From the NCBI RefSeq assembly GCF_963422355.1, contig NC_085101.1, positions 3,262,002 through 3,326,001 of the forward strand: a stretch of DNA of 64,000 bases, read 5' to 3'. This document shows positions 49,616 to 64,000 of the stretch, piece by piece. The position numbers were made by a program, and so were the translations under genes. The number at the start of each line of letters is the position of its first letter. Positions within the stretch are counted from its first letter, which is position 1. This DNA is from Corticium candelabrum (taxonomy: Eukaryota; Porifera; Homoscleromorpha; Homosclerophorida; Plakinidae). The notes beneath the pieces were generated by a model. That model saw only the letters and a list, made by a program, of their open reading frames with translations, was not told the DNA's origin and did not search any database.

Positions 49616-50408
49616 ATAACCACTCTCGTCGCTTCAGACATTTCAACAATGTTTCAAGGTTTAACGTCGATTGGCGTAGCAATTACAGGAGGAGCATACC
49701 ATTATTCCTATTATCTCGGTGGCGGCGGAGAGCTCCCCCCCCTTGTGCGACAGTATGCTTTGCGCCCATGCCGTTTTTTGTTGTTGCTATCACTTTAGAG
49801 AGCTTTCACTCCAGAAAGCACGCGACTCTGCCGTAGAAGCAATCATTCGAAAATGGTCTACACACTTTAGTTCTACTAGTGATGATTCTCTTACAATTCT
49901 TCTTGTTTGGGCTATGATAGTACGTTTCTCTTTTCTAGACGTGAAAGAAGTGGTTTGCAGTAAGTTATCTCTATAGTCTACTAGCTAAATAGAGTCATCA
50001 CATTGTATTTATTACGTGTATATAGAGTTAACTGTTTGGGCTATCATTTCTGTGACTACATACTTCACGTACAACTCCCTTGAAATTTCGGAATCGAATG
50101 TTTCTTGGAGTTGGTCTGAAATCTTTCAAGTTGTAGTTTGCTCAATGTTTCTCTGTTTCGATCTTAATTTGAATTACAATTGTCTAGTGGGGACAGAGAA
50201 TACATGTAGAGATGTTGTGCTATACATCCAAGTTGTCATTGGTCTCAATGTATGGCTTGTTGGTGACGGCTTGCCTGAAATCCATCTATTTCAGCACTGT
50301 CTAAAGAACTGTATGCTTTCTGTGTCTGCATTGAGATACATGAATTTTTTAGCAAGTCGTCGTTTTAAGAAATTTGAACATTTGCCCGAGCATCATGTTA
50401 TACAATAG
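49616..50408 (+). pseudogene. Gene D pseudogene, unit 2
   Basis: The ATA in place of the start codon (49,616) is shared with unit 1. Exon 1 runs to 49,959 and lacks the ~26-base deletion of unit 1, but the frame is still broken in the CCC-rich stretch around 49,735. Exon 2 (50,026-50,408) is open. A short product from an internal ATG cannot carry the first helices. Confidence 0.72.
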
Positions 50409-51043
<635 letters not shown>

Positions 51044-51770
51044 ATGGAGGCACTATCTATATTATGTATGGGTGTGTATGACGGATTTAAAATTATTCCC
51101 TACACTCATCATCTTGAGTATGCCTATCACGTGCGTTTTCCGCCTCTGTTTGGTATCTCCACGAAGACGTCTGCTAGAATTTTGTCCTATGCTACTGCTG
51201 TTCACTGCAGTAGTCTGTAGCTATCTTTGTCGTCTCACTTTGAACTATGACGGCGTAGATCAGCAGTGGCCAGTGATTTTCAGGTCAGCTCAAAATACTT
51301 GTATGCTGGTTGTACTATCATGGGTAGTGGTTGTGAGATGGGAACTAAAATGGCGGCGCACTCGCGACATCGGAGAATATTTCGGTAAGGAAAAAACAAG
51401 TGATGTTAATTACTAGTAGCCAAGATTGCTTTTGCTAGGTCTATGTTTGTTTGCCATTGTCTCAGCTTCAATTGTAGCTGGCGTCAAGGCTGTAGGGTAT
51501 CTTCCTTGGAATTGGCTTACTACATTACAAATGGCAGCAACTGTGGTTGTGGTGATAGGGAATGTTACGGAATGTGAGGAATGCATCTGTTGGGATGTAC
51601 TATGTACCGTCTTGGGTCTGATATGCATGACCCTTGAAACGTTGCTGTCAGATTTTTATGTATACAGCATGTACGTGCTCAGGGTATTCTTTCTGTCGTT
51701 GTCTACATTTGCCCAAATTGTGATGCTTACCAATGATGTCTTGAAAACGACTAAGTATTTGCCAAAATAA
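51044..51770 (+). pseudogene. Gene E, unit 2 copy with N-terminal frameshift
   Basis: The ATG at 51,044 is kept, but two bases are missing around 51,090 relative to unit 1, so that start leads out of frame. An ATG at 51,078 restores the family frame (MTDLKLFPTLIILSMP...), so a protein with a changed first ~10 residues and an intact set of helices could still be made. Exon 1 ends at 51,384, exon 2 is 51,439-51,770, phase 1. Unit 1 and Y copies are whole. Called a pseudogene with reservation. Confidence 0.55.
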
Positions 51771-52666
51771 AATTTTACTTTTGTGTGATCGAATCTTGAA
51801 AAGCAATAACGTATTGTAAATGTGTGAAGTATCCATTTACAGTGTTGAGTTGGCAATTTATTGTCATCTAAAATTATTGTCGTTTCTATATCTACATACG
51901 TAGCAATCTTTAGATGTCAATTTGATAAATTTTTCAGTTGTCTACAATATCTATGATAACAATTTTACAATCAGTGTAAGATAGATTACGAGAGAATGAC
52001 CAATAGAAATTTTCATTTATATTAATATTTGATAAAATCTTTTAAAACTGGTTGGCAAGTGTGTTCTGCACTTGTACGCATTTGATTTAAATAATACGTA
52101 TATGCATGTGTACTTCATAAGATTGATATAAGAATATAAGTAAATCTACACGTTACATTACACAATATTAAAATCATCTAGACTACGTACCGATAGGTAT
52201 ACTTGCTTCTATTACGCGTGCAAACAGTGTGTTCACGGTTAGAGATTTAAAAAGTACACTCAAAGTACTTAATCTAATTAAATTTACAAAAATTAGTAAT
52301 GCAACTGAGATCACGTGACGTCTTACTTTGCAATTCTGAAGTGTGAGAAAAGCTAACGTGGAAGGCAACGTTGTGCTAGCTTTCCATCTCTGGAAAATGT
52401 ATATATTATGAGCATTTTTAATACTACAAAAATGTAAAGCTGGGGATGGCATTTAGATGGGCACTAATAAGTTGTTTAGCCTTTCTTCGAGAAGAAGTCG
52501 TGTTTTGCTAAAGCAGGGTTCATATTACATTGCTTTCTTTCTGCTAGGATATGCTGCATTTTGCTTATAAACTTATAACACATACACTACATTGTCAATA
52601 CTGCTAGAGGTCATGCGGAGTGCAGTAGGTGATACGCTGTCATCACGTGCTCTAGAGACTACGGCC
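51771..52666. other. Intergenic, gene E to KK, unit 2
   Basis: No gene; carries GAGATCACGTGACGTC at 52,307-52,322. Confidence 0.55.
52307..52322 (+). promoter_or_regulatory. GAGATCACGTGACGTC element, KK unit 2
   Basis: Same shared string, about 350 bases before the KK start codon. Confidence 0.6.
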
Positions 52667-54606
52667 ATGAGCAGTGTCTATACTAGCAGCTTTGTGATCA
52701 GTGACCATATTCCTACTGCCAGCAGATTAAACGAATGTTCTTTTGGAGGTAAGCGTTATCGCGGATCTTGGGAAAGAGCTCCAGTCGACGTTCTAGACGT
52801 ATTTGACCTTGTAGAAAATCATGAAGAATTTCTGGAACTATTTTTACAAGTAATGGAAGAGATGACTACTATTCGACATCCTAACGTTGCCCAGGTGTAT
52901 GGTGTGGGTTTGGGCGGCGAGGTATACGTCTACCAATAGTCAGTGAACTCTTGTTTGTGACTCTGAAGGATCGCATCGGCAGTGAAAGCCCTATGACACA
53001 CTTGGATCTTGTAGATGCTCTTTACGGTGTATTGAATGGCTTAAGATTTGTTCACGAGAGTACACCACCCGTTTTACATGGAATGCTGACTGCAGACAGT
53101 GTTTGGATGTCACGTGATCTGAGTCAGGTGAAAATAACTCACATACGCACGGCAAGATTGCTAGTAGAAAAAGGTCGACCTTCTTGCCTTTAGTCTGCAC
53201 GACACTACCTTGCTCCAGAGGTAGTAGAAAATCGCTCAAGTTTGTCAACATCTGCTGATGTATTTAGTTACGGAAAATTAGTACTGGAAACTGTAAAAGG
53301 TGAATCAGACCATACGTTTTTCTCAGCGGCTGAAGAAAGTATGTGCTCTCGTCGTGAACAATCTCTTTTGTCTGTTGCAAGCGAATGTCAACGTTCAGCA
53401 AGTGAAAGACCTACTGCCCAAGAAATTATGAACATTTGTTTTCCAAGTGCTGTCACAAATGATATACCTAGAGAAGACATAAATCATTGCATTTCTCTTG
53501 ATGAAGAGACTCTAGAGTCTACGGAGCCTCTAAACGGTTCAGAGCTGTTGCAAATAGAAAGCGAGAGTCTGGAAGAAACACAATTGTCTGATGAAACAAT
53601 GCGTACTGACATTGTCGCATGTTCCTTACAAGATGAGGGAAGTCTTGTAGTGCAATCACTGCAAGACATAAGCAGATTTAGCAGACTGAGAGAAATATCC
53701 GAGAGATACCTCCTGAACTCTAACGGAGGTTCTAGTTTACATGATATTGGCTGTATTCCAGAATGGCACTATAGACGTGACTTTCCTCATCCTGGTGAAA
53801 CAGTGATGGCTGTGATTGACGGGAAATTCTTGACTGGCAACAGAGGTCGAAACGAAATGTACATAACAGACAGCGCTAGTGGAGAACTGCTTCAAACAGC
53901 TATATTTCCCGATAGTAGTGCTACCTATGATGGAATATTTATATCTGATGGCAAGATATTTTCGGTTTTCGTGGATAAAGGTACATGGCAGCTCAGCGTC
54001 CATACCTACTCATTAACTGACGACAAATGGACTCTGGTATTTAGGAGACCTCCTAATATTGAACTGGCTGCAATTGCCTTAACGCTAGTAGGGGACAGAA
54101 TATTTATCGCAGGAGGCTACAACAGAAGGATGGAGAAGTTAGCCAATGTCTTCATGTTCAGCACAACTACTAGAGAATGGCTACTTTTGCCTAGCATGCC
54201 TACCGCAAGGTGTAGCTGTTCTAACTTTATATACAACGGCAGTATTTGCTACGCAGCTGGAGTAGAAAATGAAGGAGTGAGAAGCAAAGCTGTGGAACTG
54301 ATGTCTTTAGAAGACTATGAATGGACGTCGTTGCCTTCAACTATGGCAGCTGGAGGAGCCGTGAGGACAATTCACGGCACTCTAGTCGCTACAGGAGGTG
54401 TGGATGATTCAGGAACGGTATCACGACGAGTCGAGTTCTGGGGCTATCATCAAAAGTCATGGATGCCATTACCAAAGCTTTCACAAGGGCGATTCGGTCA
54501 CGGAATGGCAGTCGACGTCGATGGAGATTATTCGCGCATTATTGTAACTGGTGGATACGATAAAAATCGTCATATGACAAGCACAGTAGAAGTCATTGAA
54601 TTTTAA
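52667..54606 (+). pseudogene. KK pseudogene, unit 2 (chimeric)
   Basis: It has the same 2-base insertion (near 52,920) and the same TAG (53,191-53,193) as KK-X, but no transposon; the hAT target site at about 52,742 is unoccupied. The kinase half is nearly identical to KK-X (four differences in 80 residues over 52,951-53,193). After about 53,270 it departs from KK-X and shares Y-type residues (AAEESMC, TEPLNG, EWHYRRDFPHPGETVMAVID). The Kelch half (about 53,242-54,606) is open to its natural stop. Likely a recombinant of two KK lineages. Confidence 0.82.
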
Positions 54607-55186
54607 ATATTATAAAACCAAACTTTAATTAATGCATTAAAGCTGTTTCTTAATGCAGTCATTGATATTTCGCTAACCTCTATACTTAGTGGCACGAATT
54701 GTTTATACACAATAATGTATTTCTTACTACACGTTGTACGTTTGGTTAGTTGTGCTTTAGTTTGATCAGCACGTCTTTCCAGTTGTATTGAAATCCGATA
54801 TCATGCAGGCGTGAGCTTACATATTAGATATGGTAATATGGAGCTGCACCTCTTCATGTCTTATGAGCACACCTAGCGTGACCTCTACCTCATCAGTCAG
54901 TACTCATTTCCATCTGCAATCCATAGCTAGATAGCTAGGGAGTTAGAGTATAGTAGACATTCGTAAATTAAAGAAAAAAAGAACAAACTTGTCAGAAGAT
55001 TCCCAGCACGTTTGCTAGGCTAAGTATCGTACTGTATACTGCAAAACCCAAATAAACTAGAATAGAGAAATCCGTAGTATCCCGTATGTTGGTATTTGAA
55101 CTGTAATGATAGAGTTGATGGAATCTAGCTGCTCTTACGACAATCTATAGTGATAATCTTGGACGTCTATTTTGTTTGTCAAATAG
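54607..55186. other. Intergenic, KK to gene C remnant, unit 2
   Basis: No gene. The gene C exon 1 expected here is missing: sequence jumps from CTTGGACG (about 55,165) to the end of the C intron. Confidence 0.55.
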
Positions 55187-55524
55187 ACCAGTGTCTTCTT
55201 GTCATTTTCCAGTTTCCGGCATAGTTGTGGTGAGGGTTGCAGGGCTGCTTTTTTAGTACTGCATTGCAGTGGTTGGCAACCATCAGATTGGTCCTACGGG
55301 ATGTTATAGACAGCTTGAATGTTTCTATCAACGTTGAATGCATAGTGATATGAGCCTTGTGCCTATTGTGGGGTCCTTGCTGTTTTGGGCTTTTGAAACG
55401 TGGTTGGCGGATTTGTACAGAATACTCTATGCGTTCCGGTTATTCTTCTCTCAGGTTACGTGCTGTACTATATCAATATGCTGGCAAGAGTCGTTTTGAA
55501 GAATATTGTGACTCCTTGAAATGA
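55187..55524 (+). pseudogene. Gene C exon 2 remnant, unit 2
   Basis: Only exon 2 is left, with the acceptor AAATAG still visible. It keeps ATTGTGGGGTCCTTGCTG and TACTATATCAATATGCTGGC but has lost its frame. Confidence 0.7.
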
Positions 55525-55569
55525 ATTCTAGAAGTAGGCGGCTATATCAGATTCAGTTTTATGTAGAAA

Positions 55570-55895
55570 TGATGTTTATCTTGTCTGTGATTACATACGT
55601 CATTTACGCCTTACTTCAATTTTCAAATTTTCTTGAAGTGGCTCTGATATCTTTCATATTGTCGTTAGCTTAATTTTTTCTGTTATACCTCCTTTGTCAA
55701 TTGAGGACAGGGAATCCAATTTGTAGAGACGAGCACTTACAATTGTTGTTTAGGGTCTTGCCTTTTGAGCTTTTGGTTACTGGTTTCCTTTACCTATCCA
55801 TTCCCACACTGCTTCAAAACCTTTCTATTCTCACTGGCTGCATTGCTAAACATGAATATGCTAACAACTACACATACCAGTACTCTATTAACATA
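55570..55895 (+). pseudogene. Gene D-like exon 2 remnant, unit 2
   Basis: Equivalent to 32,060-32,396 in cassette Y; frame broken, exon 1 absent. Confidence 0.62.
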
Positions 55896-56778
55896 AAAGG
55901 TTTAAGTCTTGCTGCATGTATTAGATATTCAGCTAGTTAGAACTTGTTAATTCGAAACAGCAGTTTGATATTAGTATAAGCTGTTTTTACCCTTGCGTAA
56001 TCAGCTGCAGAGTATACTGATACCTTCACGGTGATAAAAGGTTAATTTCTTGTCTTCGCATGCATGGTATATACAAGTACAACACATCTCCATAATTCGA
56101 CATAAAACTTTGCACTACATAATGACATGTTGATTTCAATTTGTGTTCCAGAAGCTCATGCATTACGAGGTTTTTATTCTTGATACTTTGCCAATTGGTG
56201 TACTCGAAGACTCTCAAGCGCATCCTGTCTGTAGAGCGCAATTTTAGTGCATCATTTCCATTATTGGAAACTCAGTGTGATATCTGCGTGGGGTGCATGG
56301 GCGGATCTCGTGATTCGTGTCTAATTACTCCTTATAGCTAACTCGTAATATTATAGTTATTTGCGTAAAGAACACCGAGAGAAATTATTCGCTTGCAAGC
56401 TTTCTACAAGCTAATTAATATCTCGCAGTCACATCTATATCAGAGCGCACATATTACATAGGCATCCATCCATACCATGTGACTGTGGTACGTGTAGCAT
56501 CAATATTGCCTTGATAATCTACAGTTTGCATGAATTATCGAATTTTGCTTCGCGAAGTGTATTACTAAAAATGTATGTCATGTTTATTGTTGCAGGTCTG
56601 CTGATGGTCTCACCATAAAAGGAATCTTGTCCCCAGCTGCTCTACGTTTACCGCTACACATTTCCTAGAAATATCTTTGTTACGAGAAGAGTAGGAGTGG
56701 CAGCACAGACGTGATAAAAGGAGATGCTCCGTCGATTCCTTCTCATTCTCCAGCACGTGCACGTCGAGCAAGCAAGGC
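55896..56778. other. Upstream region of collagen-TNF, unit 2
   Basis: No gene. It lacks the hairpin MITE present in unit 1. The last ~130 bases before the ATG (56,779) are the best conserved part. Confidence 0.5.
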
Positions 56779-60136
<3,358 letters not shown>

Positions 60137-60251
60137 TTACAAGAGGAGAAACACTGCATGTGTTAGAGATGGAAATGAAATTGTCTGCATTTTGTCACAA
60201 ATTCAATATGTTTGTTCTCTAAGAATTCGTTCTTCAATCCTTCCTGTCTAT

Positions 60252-60333
<82 letters not shown>

Positions 60334-61241
60334 GTATATATGTAAATGTTTAGATACGTTGCGGTGTCTCCGAGTTAACGGAGCAACAAGTTTTTGAACG
60401 TCTACTTATTAACTAGACATCTGGTAATAAATATCAAAACAAATACTGCAATCTAAAAAGCTACATTTAGCTACTATCTATTTTATATAGATACACGTAC
60501 GTGTGTGAGACTAGGTTGTTATAGTTGTCTAGAAGACTCGTACGTGCATGTGTCTCCTATATATGTCGCGAAATCTCTATGGTACAACTTCCTAGTTTTG
60601 AAGTCGTTGTCGTCACGAATCTGGTCGTGGTTCGATATCTGAGTGAGATCGAGTGCAAAAGAGAATCACACGTGCACACGTATTCTAACAGTGTAGTTAC
60701 ACCCAGAACTAGAACTGGACTAGATCGAGTAACTAACATGGATGCAACAGCGATGACGTGCTGATGTTTCTAGTTATAGTTTACACAATATCGCAATCTT
60801 CTCCGTGATCCTATCTGCCTGCAGACTGATCTACCTGGTACGTTATCTTTTTGACAAATGGCGTTTTAGCTAAGCACCACTAGTAACCTAAATAAGTACA
60901 ATTTTAATTAAATTAAACATTAGTTAATTAATTAATTAAATTTAATTATGAATCTCCTACTTTTCTACGTATTTGACTTAAAGCTAAAACTTTGTGTTAT
61001 ACGGCAGTTGGAACAATACAATTAATTAATTAATTAAGTTAATATATCCTACCTAGATACCCACTTGCACTTGAGCAACATCATATACGGGAATTTATGT
61101 CAATCCCTCGTGTGTATTTGTAGAAGCAGTACATACTCACTCGCTCAAACTGGTAAGACGGTACAAGTTTGGAGTTTGACTTTATAATCTTTAGTGGTTG
61201 CACCATTTATTTTCCTAGTTAGCCGACGTCTGTATGTCAAT
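60137..61241. other. Collagen-TNF 3' flank, end of duplication, and kinase upstream region
   Basis: (TA)n at 60,253-60,324. Sequence shared with 38,090-38,313 up to about 60,580. After that the sequence is unique, very AT-rich with runs of ATTAATTAATTAA, and presumably holds the promoter of the kinase-SPRY gene. No gene supported. Confidence 0.7.
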
Positions 61242-64000
61242 ATGGCGTCAGACTACTCGCTGCAGCAGACACTCGACTGGGAAATCAGAGACAAAATTGT
61301 AATAGGCGAGGAGCTCGGGCGTGGATCGTACGGAACAGTGTGCGAAGGTGAGTGGAAAGGCGCTCGAGTAGCAGTCAAAACGGTTCACGACATTTTCGTG
61401 GAGGTTGGGCTTCCGAGGAATGACGTTGCGGCATTTCTAGAGAAATTTGAATTAGAATGGCAGACAATGAAATATTTGAGGCATCCAAACGTCGTACAAT
61501 TGTTTGGAGTGAGCACTCTGAACAGTAAACAGCCAAAAATGATTATGGAAATGTTAGATGAAAGTCTCCAGCGTCGCCTCGAAGGCACCAATCCTCTTTC
61601 ACCAATGAAGAAACTTCATGTTTTGAAAGGAATTGCATGTGGGCTTCGATATTTGCATGAGCTTCCCTGTCCAGTCATTCATCGTGATCTTTCCAGTAAA
61701 AACATTCTCTTGTCTGATGATGCCCGGCATGTGAAAATTGGTGATTTGGGTGTGGCCAAGGTTCTTTCTGAGATGCACTGTGCTCGAGGCACAGTCATGC
61801 CGGGTACAGAGCTCTATATGCCGCCTGAAACTCGTTCAGAGACTCTGCCTCATCCAAGTCTTGACATCTTCTCATTCGGAGTCATTATGATTGAGACTAT
61901 TGTCAATTGTTTGCCATCGCCTCTTCCTTTGCTAACTCGGGATCCTAATGACTCGACCAAGTATTGCGTGCTAACTGAACTGGAGAGACGAGAGAAAGAT
62001 TTGAAGCAAGTGCCGAAAGATCACATTTTGTACTCAACCATATGTGCAGCACTCGATTTGCCAGAAAATCGACCATCAGCTGCTGAAATCCTAGAATCGC
62101 TATCAAAGTACAAACAGAAGATAGGAGGAAGTGATGACAAACACCATTCTAGTGAGCTTCAACAATGTAAGCTGAAGGTCGATGAGTTAGTTGCAAGTAA
62201 AGAAAGAATGCAGAGCGAAATTGGACAACTTAAGACTCAAGTCCTTAAACTGCAGGATGAGAACAAACAACTTCGCTTCGAAGCTACTGCAATGAAAGCT
62301 GCAAATTTGTTGCCACAGCTGCAGACTAGTGAAACTTCTAATCTTTCTCAATATCCTGTTAATCAGCCAGATGTTGGTAATCGTTTGAAGATCACAGAAA
62401 CACAAACTCCTCATCATGCTAGTGAACCAGTAGAATTTATTCAGCTCCCGCTATTGATGCCCACAACTAATGAACAATCTTCTAGACTGGTGCTGCCAAA
62501 GATTCGTTCTGAACGAGTAGATGTTGATAGTGATATTATCAAGTATGTCACTACTCTTGACAATGCTGTTGGAGCTTTGTTGTCACTCAATCATCGTGTC
62601 ACTGATGATTTTAACTATTACGAAGTTTGCATTATTAGTTCTGGTCACAGGGGAACCATTGGTGTTGGATTTGCTAGAAACAACTACCGGCTTAATCGCC
62701 AACCAGGTTGGGATTGTGGATCAGTGGCTTACCATTGTGATGATGGAATGGTGTACAGTGGATCAGGAGGAAGGGATCGCTTGCAGCAACCTTCTAAATC
62801 GGGAGATGTTATTGGTTGTGGTATTAATAGAATTTCTGGGTCTGATCCGAATTGTGCCGTTGCTTTCTTTACACGAAATGGTATCCTCATTGGACAGAAG
62901 GCAGTCTCCATACCTGAGGGAGGATTTTACCCAATGGTTGGGATGCACAGTCGTGGAGAAATTGTTCGAGTCAATTTTAGTGCCACGTGGTGCAATGAAT
63001 CAACTCATTTGCCTGTGAATTCTATCATACCGAGTCTTTCAGTGAGATATGAACGTATTGATGTAGATGGGGATATGATTTCGTATGCAGCAGGTGCAGG
63101 AGATGAAGTGGCTGTGTATCAGATGATGGGCTGTCGTATGGACAGTCACTTTTCGTACTATGTTGTTCGAATTGTCAAATATGGTACTCAAGGAACCATC
63201 GCAATTGGTCTTGCGAGACGTAATTATTCACTCAACAGACAACCAGGATGGGATAGTGGCTCAATAGGATATCACTGCGATGATGGTATTGTCTACCACA
63301 CATTATCAGACAATGACCAATGTTATGGTTGTGCTCAGGAAGGCGATCTGATCGGTTGTGGTATTAGTAAATTTGTGGCACCAAATGAACAACAGGCAAT
63401 CATTATCTTTACTAAAAATGGAATTAAGATGGGAGAGGTCAAGGTTGATGTTCCTCAAGGTGGCCTATACCCGACAGTCGGACTCCACAGTGTTGGTGAA
63501 GTCATCCAGGTTGATCTGACAGCAACATACTGTGAATCAACTTTTCAGACAGAGTCCATAAAACTCAATACTCCAGCAAGTCCACATAGTGTTATTCCAC
63601 CACCGTATTTCTCGCTTTATCCAACTGCCCCTCGTTCGATCCGCTCTCAACTTGTAGAAGTGACAGGAAACACTGTGTCGTACACAAAGCATGTAACCAA
63701 TGATGTTGGTGTCTTTCAATCATTAAGTCACCAGATTGGAATGAATTTCTTCTACTTTGAAGTTCGTATAGTGAACTATGGTGCTGAAGGATACATTGGT
63801 GTTGGTCTTGCTGGAGATAACTATCCACTAAATTGTCAACCAGGATGGGAAAGAGGATCAATCGGTTATCACTGTGACGATGGCAAGCTGTACTATGAGA
63901 CTGGATTTGGTCAGCCATTCCACCAACCTGCCCAAGAAGGAGACGTCATTGGGTGTGGTGTGCATAACATTATTCAATCAAAAAAGTCTCCAACAGCTGT
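61242..64000 (+). CDS. Kinase with coiled coil and at least three SPRY domains (3' end beyond window)
   Basis: An open frame of 919 codons without intron runs off the window. Residues ~19-290 are an apparently active protein kinase of tyrosine-kinase-like type: GRGSYGTV (26-33), VAVK (Lys 46), ELEWQTMKYLRHPNVV (70-85), HRDLSSKNIL (147-156), DLG in place of DFG (168-170), MPPE (193-196), DIFSFGVIMIE (208-218), NRPSAAEIL (276-284). Residues ~304-355 are a heptad-like coiled coil. Then come three similar SPRY-type domains at about 425-585, 605-765 and 805-919+, each with YYEV/YVVR/YFEV, G..GVG.A..NY.LN.QPGW..GS..YHCDDG and GD.IGCG. SPRY domains usually bind proteins, which suggests ligand-gated or scaffolded signalling. 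No signal peptide or transmembrane helix is seen. The start is the first ATG giving a frame through the glycine loop. It is outside the duplication. Confidence 0.9.
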   Translation, partial: MASDYSLQQTLDWEIRDKIVIGEELGRGSYGTVCEGEWKGARVAVKTVHDIFVEVGLPRNDVAAFLEKFELEWQTMKYLRHPNVVQLFGVSTLNSKQPKMIMEMLDESLQRRLEGTNPLSPMKKLHVLKGIACGLRYLHELPCPVIHRDLSSKNILLSDDARHVKIGDLGVAKVLSEMHCARGTVMPGTELYMPPETRSETLPHPSLDIFSFGVIMIETIVNCLPSPLPLLTRDPNDSTKYCVLTELERREKDLKQVPKDHILYSTICAALDLPENRPSAAEILESLSKYKQKIGGSDDKHHSSELQQCKLKVDELVASKERMQSEIGQLKTQVLKLQDENKQLRFEATAMKAANLLPQLQTSETSNLSQYPVNQPDVGNRLKITETQTPHHASEPVEFIQLPLLMPTTNEQSSRLVLPKIRSERVDVDSDIIKYVTTLDNAVGALLSLNHRVTDDFNYYEVCIISSGHRGTIGVGFARNNYRLNRQPGWDCGSVAYHCDDGMVYSGSGGRDRLQQPSKSGDVIGCGINRISGSDPNCAVAFFTRNGILIGQKAVSIPEGGFYPMVGMHSRGEIVRVNFSATWCNESTHLPVNSIIPSLSVRYERIDVDGDMISYAAGAGDEVAVYQMMGCRMDSHFSYYVVRIVKYGTQGTIAIGLARRNYSLNRQPGWDSGSIGYHCDDGIVYHTLSDNDQCYGCAQEGDLIGCGISKFVAPNEQQAIIIFTKNGIKMGEVKVDVPQGGLYPTVGLHSVGEVIQVDLTATYCESTFQTESIKLNTPASPHSVIPPPYFSLYPTAPRSIRSQLVEVTGNTVSYTKHVTNDVGVFQSLSHQIGMNFFYFEVRIVNYGAEGYIGVGLAGDNYPLNCQPGWERGSIGYHCDDGKLYYETGFGQPFHQPAQEGDVIGCGVHNIIQSKKSPTA

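Overview
The window is animal nuclear DNA. It is AT-rich, has 60-75 bp GT-AG introns, long CA and TA microsatellites, hAT and pogo-type DNA transposons, a Ty3/gypsy fossil, and animal protein families (CD225/dispanin, TNF with collagen, Kelch, tyrosine-kinase-like kinase with SPRY). The collagen exon style and the kinase and Kelch architectures would suit a sponge or another early-branching animal, but I cannot name the species.

Layout. Almost everything from about 245 to 60,580 is one tandem segmental duplication. Unit 1 is about 245-38,313 and unit 2 about 38,316-60,580; the junction is readable at about 38,314. Each unit carries, all on the + strand: a three-exon CD225/dispanin gene; a series of two-exon multi-pass membrane-protein genes of one unrecognised family (called A, B, C, D and E here), each split by one phase-1 intron; genes or remnants of an intronless pseudokinase-Kelch protein (KK); and a secreted collagen-TNF gene. 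Unit 1 has an extra D-E-KK-C-D cassette (25.3-32.4 kb, called Y), a hAT element inside one KK gene, a pogo-type relic and a 1 kb insert of unknown nature. Unit 2 lacks all four. From 61,242 to the window end lies an intact, apparently single-exon kinase with a coiled coil and at least three SPRY domains, truncated by the window edge.

State of the genes. Copies have decayed in a complementary way. B and collagen-TNF are whole only in unit 2. Dispanin and E keep the better frame in unit 1. A and C are whole in both. The only intact KK gene is in cassette Y. The 5' parts of the units (through the first half of KK) differ by only a few percent by eye, whereas the 3' parts (second half of KK through collagen-TNF) differ by about 10%. 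The array therefore has at least two ages, with a recombination point inside KK.

How the genes may work together. A membrane dispanin, a fast-duplicating multi-pass membrane family, a pseudokinase-Kelch adaptor, a TNF-like secreted ligand and a kinase-SPRY receptor-type effector side by side would suit a surface recognition or immune-type cluster. That is an inference from gene content only. The multi-pass family and the KK cassette are the most novel-looking items. Exon coordinates are my own readings of splice signals and were not tested against transcripts.
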